From positions 1 through 24,552 of the forward strand of contig CAYLNM010000054.1 of NCBI GenBank assembly GCA_964385045.1: a DNA stretch of 24,552 nucleotides. Reading direction: 5' to 3'. The notes beneath the pieces are model-generated. The model saw only the letters and a program-made list of their open reading frames with translations. It made no database searches and had not been told where the DNA came from. This stretch comes from CAYLNM01 sp964385045 (GTDB lineage Bacteria > Planctomycetota > Phycisphaerae > Phycisphaerales > SM1A02). Positions 1-7,545 of the stretch are shown here, in pieces (the stretch's first letter is position 1; each line of letters begins with the position of its first letter). The translations under genes and the position numbers were made by a program.

Positions 1-12
1 AGTCCCCGCCCC

Positions 13-28
13 GCCCGCGATGGCGGGC
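13..28. terminator. Possible hairpin upstream of first gene
   Basis: A 6-bp inverted repeat (GCCCGC, loop gatg, GCGGGC) lies before the first gene. It could end transcription from a gene left of the window, but no T-tract follows and such stems are common at this GC content. Weak call. Confidence 0.2.
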
Positions 29-66
29 CCCCGCCCCCCCTCGACCCGTCGCCCACAGGTGCCCCC

Positions 67-1797
67 ATGACCGCGTTCGTCGATCCGATCGAGATGCAGA
101 ACCGCCTCTTCGCCGAGCTCAGCCGGATGTTCGGCGAGGAGGTTCCGCTCTACGACAAGTCGCTGCTGGTGAACGAGGTGTGCAACCGGACGACGTGCAC
201 GCTGCTCGGCCACCGGCACCGCGGCTTCACGATCAGCGACGAGGAGCTCGCCCGCGACAGCGCCGAGCGGCACGGCGCGATCCGCATCGGCCGGCCCGAC
301 GAGTTGCGATGGATCGCCCGTTTCTTCGCGTGCTTCGGCATGGAGCCGCACAACTTCTACGACATGACCGACGTCGGAGCGAAGAGCCAGCCGATCATCG
401 CCACCGCGTTCCGCTCCATGATCGGCCCCGAGCACCGCGTCTTCACGTCGCTGCTGCAGACGAGCTGGTTCGACGCCGGGACGCGGGACCGGATCGAGGC
501 GGTGCTCGCGACGCGGCAGGTCTTCGGCGACCGGGCGATCGAGCTCGTCGAGCGGGCCGAGGCCCGCGGCGGCCTCGACGCCGAGGATGCCGAGGCGCTG
601 ATCGCCGAGGGCACCGGCCGCATCTTCAAGTGGACCGGCCGCGCCCGCGACCACCGGCTCTACCGCGAGCTCTGCGAGGCCGGCTTCAAGATCGCGGCCG
701 ACATCGCCTGCTTCGAGTCGCACCACCTCAACCACCTCACGCCCAACACCTTCTGCATGGACCTCTACACCGCGGCCATGAAGCACGCCCTCGGCGAGCT
801 CGACGCCGAGGACTTCCGCGGGCGGGCGGTCCGGGCGCTCGCCGACGTCGCGGACCGAGCCGATCGCGACTGGATGGTCCTGCACTTCAAGCACCTCGCC
901 CCCGAGACGATCGACGGCTTCGAGCCCGGCGAGGTGCACGCCGGAGCGATCGACGAGCTCGCCGGCGCCCTCGTCGCCCGCTTCCGCGAGCCGGACCTGG
1001 ACCTCTCGACGCTCGATCACAACGGCTTCAAGGACCACACCGAAGGGCCGGCATCGGGCACCCCGGTGCTGCTGCGGCAGGACGCGTACAAGGCGCTCAC
1101 CGAGCCGGTCGTCTTCGTCGAGGACGACGGCACCCGGACCGAGACCGAGCACACCGCGCGCTTCGGCGAGATCGAGCAGCGGTTCTACGCCACCACGCCC
1201 GCGGGCCGCGCCCTCTACGACCGCTGCCTCGCGGAGGCCGACCGCGTCAAGGCCGAGCACCCGGGGCTGCAGCGGACCGACCCCGAGGCCTTCGCCCGGC
1301 GGCACGCCGAGCCGTTCGCGCCCTTCCCCAAGACGCTGCCGGAGCTGCTCGACGCGGGACTGGTCCACGGCCGTCCCCGCCCGACCGCGGCCGGTCGCGC
1401 CGCCGCGGCCGAGGGCGGGATCGACACCACCGACCTCGCCGAGCTGCGACGGCGCGGGCTCGTGCGGGTGGACGGCCTCCGCTACGAGGACTTCCTGCCG
1501 GTGAGCGCGGCGGGCATCTTCGCCTCGAACCTCGAGCAGTACGGCACCCGCTCCACCGCGGCCGAGCGGCAGACCTACGAGCAGTCCACGCTCGAGGAGA
1601 TCATGGGCCGGCCCATCGTCGACGCGCTGATCGTCGCCCGCGGCCAGGAGGCGGAGGCGACCCTCGCGACCTACGCGGCCCTCGGGCTGCTCGAACGGCT
1701 GGATCCGGAGCATCGCCGGGAGCTGGAGCAGGCGGTGGCCGCCTCGCCCGCCGCCGGCGGCCGGACCCACGCGGGCGCCTCGGCCGCGCGAGGCTGA
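67..1797 (+). CDS. DUF1338 / 2-oxoadipate dioxygenase-decarboxylase family protein (HglS/YdcJ-like)
   Basis: A 576-residue protein of the DUF1338 family, related to Pseudomonas HglS, which converts 2-oxoadipate to D-2-hydroxyglutarate in lysine catabolism with a non-haem metal, and to E. coli YdcJ. The family landmarks are in order: ERHGAIRIG (67-75, His69), HHLNHLTP (219-226, His223), a PVLLRQDAYKAL stretch (333-344), ARFGEIEQR (364-372) and YEDFLPVSAAGIF near residues 490-510. The two His and a Glu in GEIEQR are the expected metal ligands. It is about 130 residues longer than YdcJ, mainly through an insertion between HLTP and the DHTEGP segment (about 227-325). The ATG at 67 follows AGGTG. 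It is convergent with the downstream kinase and has no lysine-catabolic neighbours here, so the substrate is inferred from family only. Confidence 0.85.
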   Translation: MTAFVDPIEMQNRLFAELSRMFGEEVPLYDKSLLVNEVCNRTTCTLLGHRHRGFTISDEELARDSAERHGAIRIGRPDELRWIARFFACFGMEPHNFYDMTDVGAKSQPIIATAFRSMIGPEHRVFTSLLQTSWFDAGTRDRIEAVLATRQVFGDRAIELVERAEARGGLDAEDAEALIAEGTGRIFKWTGRARDHRLYRELCEAGFKIAADIACFESHHLNHLTPNTFCMDLYTAAMKHALGELDAEDFRGRAVRALADVADRADRDWMVLHFKHLAPETIDGFEPGEVHAGAIDELAGALVARFREPDLDLSTLDHNGFKDHTEGPASGTPVLLRQDAYKALTEPVVFVEDDGTRTETEHTARFGEIEQRFYATTPAGRALYDRCLAEADRVKAEHPGLQRTDPEAFARRHAEPFAPFPKTLPELLDAGLVHGRPRPTAAGRAAAAEGGIDTTDLAELRRRGLVRVDGLRYEDFLPVSAAGIFASNLEQYGTRSTAAERQTYEQSTLEEIMGRPIVDALIVARGQEAEATLATYAALGLLERLDPEHRRELEQAVAASPAAGGRTHAGASAARG

Positions 1798-1816
1798 GAC
1801 CGGAGCCGGGATCGGA

Positions 1817-1831
1817 TCCGCGTCCCGCGGA
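1817..1831. terminator. Short hairpin between convergent genes
   Basis: TCCGCG, loop tcc, CGCGGA form a perfect 6-bp stem in the 35-base gap between two convergent stop codons (1797 and 1833). Position suggests a bidirectional terminator. The stem is short and lacks a T-run, so this is tentative. Confidence 0.35.
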
Positions 1832-1832
1832 C

Positions 1833-4082
1833 TCAGGCCGCCGCGCGGCCCACCGCGCCGCCGTCCCCGCCGCGGCCCCCGCGCGGACCCGCGCCCGTCG
1901 CGCCGCTCGCCGCGCCGCTCGCCGCCGCCAGCAGCGTCGCCACGAGCTGCCGCCGGTCCACCGGCTTGGTCAGGTACTCGTCGCAGCCGGCGCCGAGGCA
2001 GCGATCCCGGTCGCCGGCCATCGCGTGGGCGGTGAGCGCGATCACCGGTCCGCGGTGTCCGCGCTCGCGCAGCTCGCGCGTCGCCCCGTAGCCGTCGAGC
2101 ACCGGCATCTGCATGTCCATGAGCACCGCGTCGAACGGCCGCTCCTCGGCCGCCGCGGCGAGCACCGCGTCCACGGCCTCGCGGCCGTTGCCGACCACCG
2201 TGGCCTCCGCCCCCGCCCGGCGGAGGTGGAACGCGATGAGCCGCTGATTGTCGGGGCCGTCCTCGGCCAGCAGGACCCGGCGGCCGGCGAGCGGCAGCTC
2301 GGGATCGGCGGTGCCGGCGGTCGGGTCCGGCGCCGCCGCATCCGACCCGTCCGCCACGACCGAGGCGAGCGCGTCCGCGAGCCGCTCGTGGCGCTCCGCG
2401 TCGCGGGCCGCCTCGCCCGCGTCGACGCGAACGGTGAAGGTCGAGCCCTCGCCGGGCACGCTGCGGACCTCGATGTCGCCGCCGAGCAGCCGCGCCAGAC
2501 GACGCGAGATCGCCAGCCCGAGGCCGGTGCCACCGAAGCGGCGAGTGGTGGACTCGTCGGCCTGGCTGAATGCGTCGAAGATGGCGCGCAGCTGCTCCGG
2601 CGTCATGCCGATGCCGGTGTCGGCGATCGCGAAGGAGAGCGATCCGGCGTCGCGGTCCTCGGCCACGGTGATCGTGACCGACCCGTGCTCGGTGAACTTG
2701 ATCGCGTTGCCCACGAGGTTGACGAGCACCTGCCGAAGCCGCGTGGGGTCGGTGGTCACCGCCGCCGGCACCGGGCCGTCGAGGCGGGCGACGAGCTCGA
2801 GCCCCTTGGCGTCGGCCCGCACGCGCATCAGGTCCATCACCTCCGCGAGCAGCGGGCCCGGGGCGACCGGCACCGACTCGATCGTCATCCGACCGGCCTC
2901 GAGCTTCGAGATGTCGAGGATGTCGTTGATGATCGACAGCAGGTGCTCGCCGTTGCGCCGGATCGTGCGGGCCGCGTCGTCGCGGGCCGGACCGTCGACG
3001 CCGGCGTCGACGAGCACGTCGGTGAAGCCGATGATCGCGGCCATCGGGGTGCGGATCTCGTGGCTCATGTTGGCGAGGAACTCGCTCTTGGCCTCGCTCG
3101 CGGCCTCGGCCCGGTCGCGGGCGCGGGCGAGGTCCTGCATCACCTCGAGCGTCTCGGCCCGGGCCGCCTCGAGCTTCGCGGCGTAGGCCCGCGACTCGGA
3201 GAGCGCGACCTCGCTGCGGGCGGTCGCCTCCTGGGCCACCGCCCGCTGCCGCTCGGCGTCGGCGGTCTGCTGCTCGAGCGCCTCGGTGCGGGCGACGAGC
3301 ATCCCGTTGGCGGCCGCGATCTCGTCGGCGAGCCGCTGGCGGTCGAGCAGCTCGGCCCGCCAGCGGCGCAGCACCACGAGCAGCCCCATCACCGCGACGC
3401 CGGCGGAGAGGATCAGCCAGCGGCGCTGCGAGGCCATCGCGGCATCGGTGACCGCCTCGATCTCGTCGAGCGGGCGCGCGACCGACAGGACCCCCCGCAC
3501 GTCGCCGACCTCCCAGTCCGTGCGCGGCGAGTCCGGGTGGCCATTGTGGCAGTCGAGGCACGAGGCCTTCATGCGATCGGCGACCGCGGCCCGCTGCCAG
3601 CGGCGGCCGTCACGGAGCTCGATCCGCTCGAAGAAGCCCGCCGGCTCCTCTCGCAGGAAGGCCAGCGCCTCCCGCTCGAACGCATCCCGCGGCCCGGTGC
3701 CGCTGCCGGTCGGGAACGGATGGTCGCTGTAGAGGTGGAGCTCGAGCTCCTCCGACCCCTCGCGCCGCAGCTCGTCGGCGATCACGAAGGTCAGGGTCGC
3801 CGGCAGCGGGATCGCGCCCTCCCGCCCGACGTAGTCGTGGGTGACCGGCGTCCTGGCCGGGTCGACGCGGCCGGCCACCTCGCGGGCGTACACGCCGCGG
3901 ATGGTCTTCACCAGCTCCAGCATGCCGCGGGCGTCGGAGCTGGCCCCGGAGGCCACGACGCGATCCGAGACCTGCGCGGTGTGCCACGCCGCGACCCCGA
4001 GCGAGCCGAGGATCGCGAGCAGCAGCGGCAGCACGAAGCGCCGGCCGCGCGATCGCGGTCGTCGTGTCTCGGCTGGGCTCAC
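1833..4082 (-). CDS. Membrane hybrid histidine kinase with CxxCH (DUF3365/Tll0287-like) sensor domain
   Basis: A 749-residue hybrid sensor kinase. The open frame extends upstream to 4595, but I place the start at the GTG at 4082 because GGAGG lies 6 bases before it and a membrane segment follows at once (about 16-33). The periplasmic part (about 35-215) resembles DUF3365/Tll0287-like sensors and contains a c-type haem motif, CLDCH at 175-179. A second membrane segment (about 222-238), a predicted coiled coil (about 245-333), HisKA with FLANMSHEIRTP (His341), HATPase_c with N459, DTGIGM and FGGTGLGL, and a receiver (about 601-718; Asp656, Lys706) follow. The family predicts redox, gas or small-ligand sensing followed by His-to-Asp phosphotransfer; the signal and output partner cannot be read here. 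No cognate regulator is adjacent, and the neighbouring genes are convergent (left) and divergent (right). Confidence 0.9.
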   Translation of the reverse strand: MSPAETRRPRSRGRRFVLPLLLAILGSLGVAAWHTAQVSDRVVASGASSDARGMLELVKTIRGVYAREVAGRVDPARTPVTHDYVGREGAIPLPATLTFVIADELRREGSEELELHLYSDHPFPTGSGTGPRDAFEREALAFLREEPAGFFERIELRDGRRWQRAAVADRMKASCLDCHNGHPDSPRTDWEVGDVRGVLSVARPLDEIEAVTDAAMASQRRWLILSAGVAVMGLLVVLRRWRAELLDRQRLADEIAAANGMLVARTEALEQQTADAERQRAVAQEATARSEVALSESRAYAAKLEAARAETLEVMQDLARARDRAEAASEAKSEFLANMSHEIRTPMAAIIGFTDVLVDAGVDGPARDDAARTIRRNGEHLLSIINDILDISKLEAGRMTIESVPVAPGPLLAEVMDLMRVRADAKGLELVARLDGPVPAAVTTDPTRLRQVLVNLVGNAIKFTEHGSVTITVAEDRDAGSLSFAIADTGIGMTPEQLRAIFDAFSQADESTTRRFGGTGLGLAISRRLARLLGGDIEVRSVPGEGSTFTVRVDAGEAARDAERHERLADALASVVADGSDAAAPDPTAGTADPELPLAGRRVLLAEDGPDNQRLIAFHLRRAGAEATVVGNGREAVDAVLAAAAEERPFDAVLMDMQMPVLDGYGATRELRERGHRGPVIALTAHAMAGDRDRCLGAGCDEYLTKPVDRRQLVATLLAAASGAASGATGAGPRGGRGGDGGAVGRAAA

Positions 4083-4485
4083 GGGACGCCTCCGTTCCGG
4101 CGGCGTCGGACCCCCGGACGGGCGGGCCCGTGCCCGCCACTCCGTCGCGCCGTCGACGTCCTCATCGGTCCGCCGAGGGGGGCTGGCCACGGATCGCGGC
4201 CGCGGGGCCCGGGACCGCGACGCCCGAGGCCGCACCACCGGTCCACCCCCGGGCCGTGCCCGCTTCCCGGACGGTCCCCGGGTGACCGCCGGCGTCGGAC
4301 TGCTCCGGCATCGCGCAGGATCCGCCGTCCGCCCGCCGCGAGGACGAGTCCAGTCCGGCCCGGGCTGGGCCGATGTGGACACCGGATCGCCCGGACTCTC
4401 GGACCCTCCGCGCTCCCGCGCCGCCGCGCGGGCAGTCCGCGGCCGGCCGGTCCGCGTGCCGCCCCCCCCGCCCCAGAGGTCGCCC
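4083..4485. other. 403-base divergent intergenic region, TA-free
   Basis: The region separates the starts of the minus-strand kinase and the plus-strand methyltransferase, so it should hold two promoters. I find no TA dinucleotide in it and hence no TANNNT-like -10 box. The only structure I can name is a hairpin at 4121-4138 (GGCGGGC, loop ccgt, GCCCGCC), which would lie in the kinase leader. Open frames through this region look like out-of-frame shadows (Arg/Pro/Gly-rich, no recognisable domain). Confidence 0.5.
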
Positions 4486-5538
4486 ATGCACGTCCCCCGG
4501 GTCCTTCGCAGCCTCGGCTGGCTCGTCCGACACCCCGCCTTTCGTCGGCGGCCCGTCCGCACGATCCTGCGCGGCGCGGCGTGGGAGGCCGCCAAGATCG
4601 CGGGTCGACCGCTGCTCGCCCGGCTCCCGTGGGGCCCCCGCCTCTGGTGCTCCCCGCAGCGCTACCGGGGCGTGGACGGCATGATCTACGTGCTCCGCGA
4701 GTACGAGCGGGAGACGTCGTTCGTCCGCGCTTTCGTGCGCGAGGGCATGACCGTCCTCGACGTCGGGGCCAACGTCGGCTACTACGCGGTCACGATGGCC
4801 GAGCTCGTCGGGGACCGGGGCCGTGTCCACGCCTTCGAGCCGGCGGCGGACACCCGGGCGAAGCTCGCGCGGAACCTGCGTGCCAACGGCGTCCGCAACG
4901 TGCTCGTCCACGGCGTCGCGCTCGCCGACGCCGACGAGACGCGGACGTTCTACCACGCGGAGGACCGCGGCCGGAGCAGCCTCGGACCCGAGGACGTGGT
5001 CACGGCCGAGGAGCAGGTCGACTGCCGCCGGCTCGACGGCCTGCTGCCGCCGGAGACGCGGATCGACTTCGTCAAGATCGACATCGAGGGGGCCGAGCTG
5101 CTCGCCCTGCGGGGGGCCCGGGCGACCCTCGATCGCTGCCCGGACGCCCCGATCCTGTGCGAGCTGAACGCCGCCAAGTGCCGGGCGATCGGCCACGGGA
5201 TCGAGGACCTCGTGCGGTGGCTCCACGCGGCGGACTACCGGTTCCTGCGCTGGGACGCGGAGGCCGGGCGACTGCGGCCGATCGAGGCGCCGGCCGCCTT
5301 CCACGGCAACGCGATCCTCGTCCGCCGGGGGCACGAGGCGAGCGTCGCCCGCTGGCTGGAGCCCGGCTGCCTCGTGGAGCCGCGGGACGCCGCCGCGGCC
5401 GGCGCGAGCACCGGCGCGGCGTCCGCGGCGTCCGCGGCGACGGCAGCACGCGCCGGGGCGTCCGGGACGTCCGGGGCCTCTGCCGCGTCCGCGTCCGCGG
5501 CCTCCGCCGCGCCGGCCGGGAGCACCGCCGCGAGATGA
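4486..5538 (+). CDS. FkbM-family SAM-dependent methyltransferase
   Basis: A 350-residue class I methyltransferase of the FkbM type. The SAM-binding motif I is DVGANVGYY (92-100), followed by the acidic strand-end VHAFEP (114-119) and the family hallmark FVKIDIEGAE (195-204). FkbM proteins usually O-methylate sugars or polyketides. I use the ATG at 4486, preceded by AGAGGT; the frame stays open to 3841 but upstream residues are low-complexity. The C-terminal 50 residues are almost only Ala, Ser, Gly and Thr, encoded by imperfect copies of GCGTCCGCG, beyond the normal family end. The stop overlaps the ATG of the next glycosyltransferase (ATGA), so the pair is probably co-translated and acts on the same glycan or surface polysaccharide. 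Confidence 0.88.
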   Translation: MHVPRVLRSLGWLVRHPAFRRRPVRTILRGAAWEAAKIAGRPLLARLPWGPRLWCSPQRYRGVDGMIYVLREYERETSFVRAFVREGMTVLDVGANVGYYAVTMAELVGDRGRVHAFEPAADTRAKLARNLRANGVRNVLVHGVALADADETRTFYHAEDRGRSSLGPEDVVTAEEQVDCRRLDGLLPPETRIDFVKIDIEGAELLALRGARATLDRCPDAPILCELNAAKCRAIGHGIEDLVRWLHAADYRFLRWDAEAGRLRPIEAPAAFHGNAILVRRGHEASVARWLEPGCLVEPRDAAAAGASTGAASAASAATAARAGASGTSGASAASASAASAAPAGSTAAR

Positions 5539-6929
5539 CCCGTCCCGTGCCCGATCCACCGATCGCCCCCGCCTGCGCACCCGCGGAACGGTCGCCCGCG
5601 CCCCGTCGGCTCGCCGGCCCCGACCTCGTCGGCCCCGCCGCCCCCCGCGCCGGCCGCGACCCCGAGCCGCCCCGCCGCCTGCGAGTGGCGATGCTGTGCT
5701 CGACCTGCGACGGCGAGGACGTCGGCGAGGCCTGGAGCAGCTACCAGTGGGCCCGCGGCGTGGCCGAGCACTGCGACCTCACGCTGCTGACCTACACCAA
5801 GCGCGGCCATCGCCCGGCGAGCGAGCAGCTCCTCGGGGTCCGCGTCATCGAGTGGGGCGACGCGCCGCTCCTCGGCCGCTTCGAGCGGTTCAGCAGCGGG
5901 GCGAAGCCGGGCTGGGCGCTGCTGTACCCGCGGGCCCGTCGCTGGCTCCGGGCCGCCCGGCGCCGCGGCGAGCGGTTCGACGTCGTGCACCAGGTCTCGC
6001 CCCTGGCCCTGCGGCACGCCTGCCCGGCGGCGGGCCTCGGCGTCCCGTGGGTCATCGGGCCGCTCGCCGGCAGCCTCCCGACGCCGTCCGCCTTCCGCCG
6101 CGAGGTCGGCGCCGGCCCGTGGTACACACGGCTCCGGGCCCTCGACCGGCTGCGCTTCCGCGCCGACCCGTGGCTGCGACGGGGCTACGAGGGCGCCGCC
6201 GCCGTCATCGGCGTCGCGCCGTACGTCGCGGACGCCCTCGGGGCGATGCGCCTCCGCCGGTTCGAGCTGATGGCCGAGACCGGCGTCCCCGGCCTGCCCC
6301 CGCTGCCGGGCCCGGCCGAGCGCCCGCTCGAGCGCACCGGCGACGACGCCGGCGATCCGCTCCGACTGCTCTCGGTCGGCCGCATCGTGCGCACCAAGGG
6401 CCTGCGCGACGCGATCCGCGCCCTCGCCCGGCTGCCCGAGGGTCTGCACGTGCACCTCGACGCCCTCGGCGACGGCGAGGACCGGGCGGCATGCGAGCGC
6501 GAGGCCGCCGCCCTCGGCGTCGCCGACCGCGTCACCTTCCACGGCCGCCGTCCGCGGGCGGAGGTCGACGCCTTCTACCGGCGAGCCGACGTCTTCGTGT
6601 TCCCGAGCTTCCGGGAGCCGAGCGGCAACGTCGTCTTCGAGTCGATGTCCTTCGCCCTGCCCGTCGTGACCGCGGCCGCCGGCGGACCGGGTCACCTCGT
6701 GGACGAGACGTGCGGCATCGCCATTCCCCCCCGCGACCCCGGGCAGTACGCCGCGGGCATCGCGGACGCGATCGTGCGGCTCGCGCGCGACCCCGCGCTC
6801 CGCCGGCGGCTCGGGACCGCCGCCCGCCGGCGGATCGAGGCGCAGGCCCTCTGGCCGGCCAAGATCCGCTGGATGACGCGGCTCTACGCGGAGGTGGCCC
6901 GGGGCGCGGGCACGCCGGCCGCGGCCTGA
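5535..6929 (+). CDS. GT4-family glycosyltransferase (GT-B fold)
   Basis: A 464-residue group 1 glycosyltransferase. The N-terminal Rossmann half starts at about 50 (LRVAMLCSTC), and the C-terminal nucleotide-sugar half carries SVGRIVRTKGL (280-290), FVFPSFREPSG (354-364) and an EX7E pair at Glu361 and Glu369, the usual donor-binding signature of retaining GT4 enzymes. Donor and acceptor sugars are not predictable. The first 46 residues are Pro/Ala/Arg-rich and may be a linker or an over-long start; the ATG at 5535 overlaps the preceding stop. No membrane segment is evident, so it should act at the cytoplasmic face. Together with the FkbM methyltransferase it forms a two-gene glycan-modification unit. 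Confidence 0.88.
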   Translation: MTRPVPDPPIAPACAPAERSPAPRRLAGPDLVGPAAPRAGRDPEPPRRLRVAMLCSTCDGEDVGEAWSSYQWARGVAEHCDLTLLTYTKRGHRPASEQLLGVRVIEWGDAPLLGRFERFSSGAKPGWALLYPRARRWLRAARRRGERFDVVHQVSPLALRHACPAAGLGVPWVIGPLAGSLPTPSAFRREVGAGPWYTRLRALDRLRFRADPWLRRGYEGAAAVIGVAPYVADALGAMRLRRFELMAETGVPGLPPLPGPAERPLERTGDDAGDPLRLLSVGRIVRTKGLRDAIRALARLPEGLHVHLDALGDGEDRAACEREAAALGVADRVTFHGRRPRAEVDAFYRRADVFVFPSFREPSGNVVFESMSFALPVVTAAAGGPGHLVDETCGIAIPPRDPGQYAAGIADAIVRLARDPALRRRLGTAARRRIEAQALWPAKIRWMTRLYAEVARGAGTPAAA

Positions 6930-6984
6930 TCACGACGGGACCGCGGCCGGATCGCGGCCCGCCCGCGACGACGGTGCGAGCCCG

Positions 6985-7023
6985 CCGCGGCACGACCGCG
7001 GCACGACCGCGGCCCGACCGCGG
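6985..7023 (+). repeat. Phased CCGCGG iterons upstream of mntR
   Basis: The palindrome CCGCGG occurs at 6985, 6996, 7007 and 7018, an exact 11-base period; the first two spacers are CACGA and the third CCCGA. A further CCGCGG at 6941 is 44 bases (4 x 11) upstream. The array ends just before the mntR -10-like box at 7029. It may be a set of helix-phased protein-binding sites or simply a minisatellite; function is not shown. Confidence 0.6.
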
Positions 7024-7028
7024 GCTGG

Positions 7029-7034
7029 TACCCT
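7029..7034 (+). promoter_or_regulatory. -10-like box TACCCT of mntR (leaderless)
   Basis: TACCCT matches TANNNT in otherwise TA-poor DNA and ends 6 bases before the GTG start at 7041, so transcription would begin at or next to the start codon. No good -35 is seen; the CCGCGG repeat array occupies that position. Confidence 0.5.
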
Positions 7035-7040
7035 CCGTCG

Positions 7041-7469
7041 GTGGAGACCGGCGTGCGCGAGCGACCCACCACCGACGCCCACCAGCGGACCCGGCGCGAC
7101 CACGCGACGGAGACGGCCGAGGACTACGTCGAGGCCGTGGCCGAGCTCGTGGCGGCCAACGGGGAGTGCCGCGTGCGCGACCTCGCCGAGCGGTTCGGCG
7201 TGAGCCACGTCACCGTGATCCGCGTCGTCAAGCGGCTCGAGCGCGACGGCTACGTGACCACCGAGCCGTACCGCCCGGTCGAGCTCACCGCCGCCGGTCG
7301 CCGCCTGGCCCGCGCGTGCCGCGAGCGGCACGACATCGTCTACCGGTTCCTGCTCGCGATCGGCGTGGACGAGCGGGTCGCCGCGATCGACTCCGAGGGC
7401 ATCGAGCACCACGTGAGCCGCGAGACCCTCGAGCGCTTCCGGGCGATCGCGGACCGCGGCGAGGCGTGA
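7041..7469 (+). CDS. mntR: MntR-type manganese-dependent transcriptional repressor (DtxR family)
   Basis: A 142-residue DtxR/MntR family regulator that closely resembles the E. coli-type MntR. A winged helix covers about 25-95, with the HTH at roughly 45-70. All six metal-binding positions known from Bacillus MntR can be aligned: Asp28 and Glu31 (EDYVEA), His97 (ERHDIV), and Glu119, Glu122 and His123 (EGIEHH). As in MntR, the SH3-like third domain of DtxR is absent. Start is GTG at 7041 with no Shine-Dalgarno but a -10 box 6 bases upstream, consistent with a leaderless message. It heads a metal-uptake locus and probably represses it when intracellular Mn (or a similar divalent metal) is sufficient. 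Confidence 0.88.
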   Translation: METGVRERPTTDAHQRTRRDHATETAEDYVEAVAELVAANGECRVRDLAERFGVSHVTVIRVVKRLERDGYVTTEPYRPVELTAAGRRLARACRERHDIVYRFLLAIGVDERVAAIDSEGIEHHVSRETLERFRAIADRGEA

Positions 7470-7482
7470 GACCGGCGTCCAA

Positions 7483-7500
7483 CCCGGGAATCTTCCCGGG
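7483..7500. promoter_or_regulatory. Perfect 18-base palindrome between mntR and the porin
   Basis: CCCGGGAA and TTCCCGGG are separated by 2 bases. The element lies 13 bases after the mntR stop and 9 bases before the -35-like TTGACG of the porin. It could be an operator for MntR or another dimeric regulator, or a terminator for mntR (7-bp stem with a 4-base loop). No T-run follows, so I lean towards operator. Confidence 0.5.
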
Positions 7501-7509
7501 GCGGAGGCG

Positions 7510-7539
7510 TTGACGACGGCACGTCGCCGCCGCTACCTT
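7510..7539 (+). promoter_or_regulatory. Sigma70-like promoter of the porin gene (leaderless)
   Basis: TTGACG (7510-7515) and TACCTT (7534-7539) are 18 bases apart, the best -35/-10 pair in the window. The -10 ends 6 bases before the ATG at 7546, so the transcript should start at or near the start codon. Confidence 0.6.
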
Positions 7540-7545
7540 CCCGCC

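Noticed and set aside
4083..4595. N-terminal extension of the hybrid kinase up to 4595
   Set aside because: The extension overlaps the methyltransferase start, is Arg/Pro-rich without a domain, and the GTG at 4082 has an ideal GGAGG.
4162..5580. 472-codon minus-strand open frame opposite the FkbM gene
   Set aside because: No domain, composition dominated by Arg, Gly, Val and Pro, and it lies antisense to a clear methyltransferase.
180..6929. A single 2249-codon open frame on the plus strand
   Set aside because: Only its last 464 codons (from 5535) are a real gene. The rest is Arg/Pro/Gly-rich shadow translation of two other genes and an intergenic region, a result of few stop codons at about 75% GC.
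6985..7023. Short regular repeats as a CRISPR array
   Set aside because: Period is 11 bases with 5-base near-identical spacers and no cas genes nearby; far too short for CRISPR.
7510..7545. TTG at 7510 as start of the porin
   Set aside because: The TTG lies in the -35 hexamer of a good promoter and would add 12 residues ahead of a normal signal peptide.
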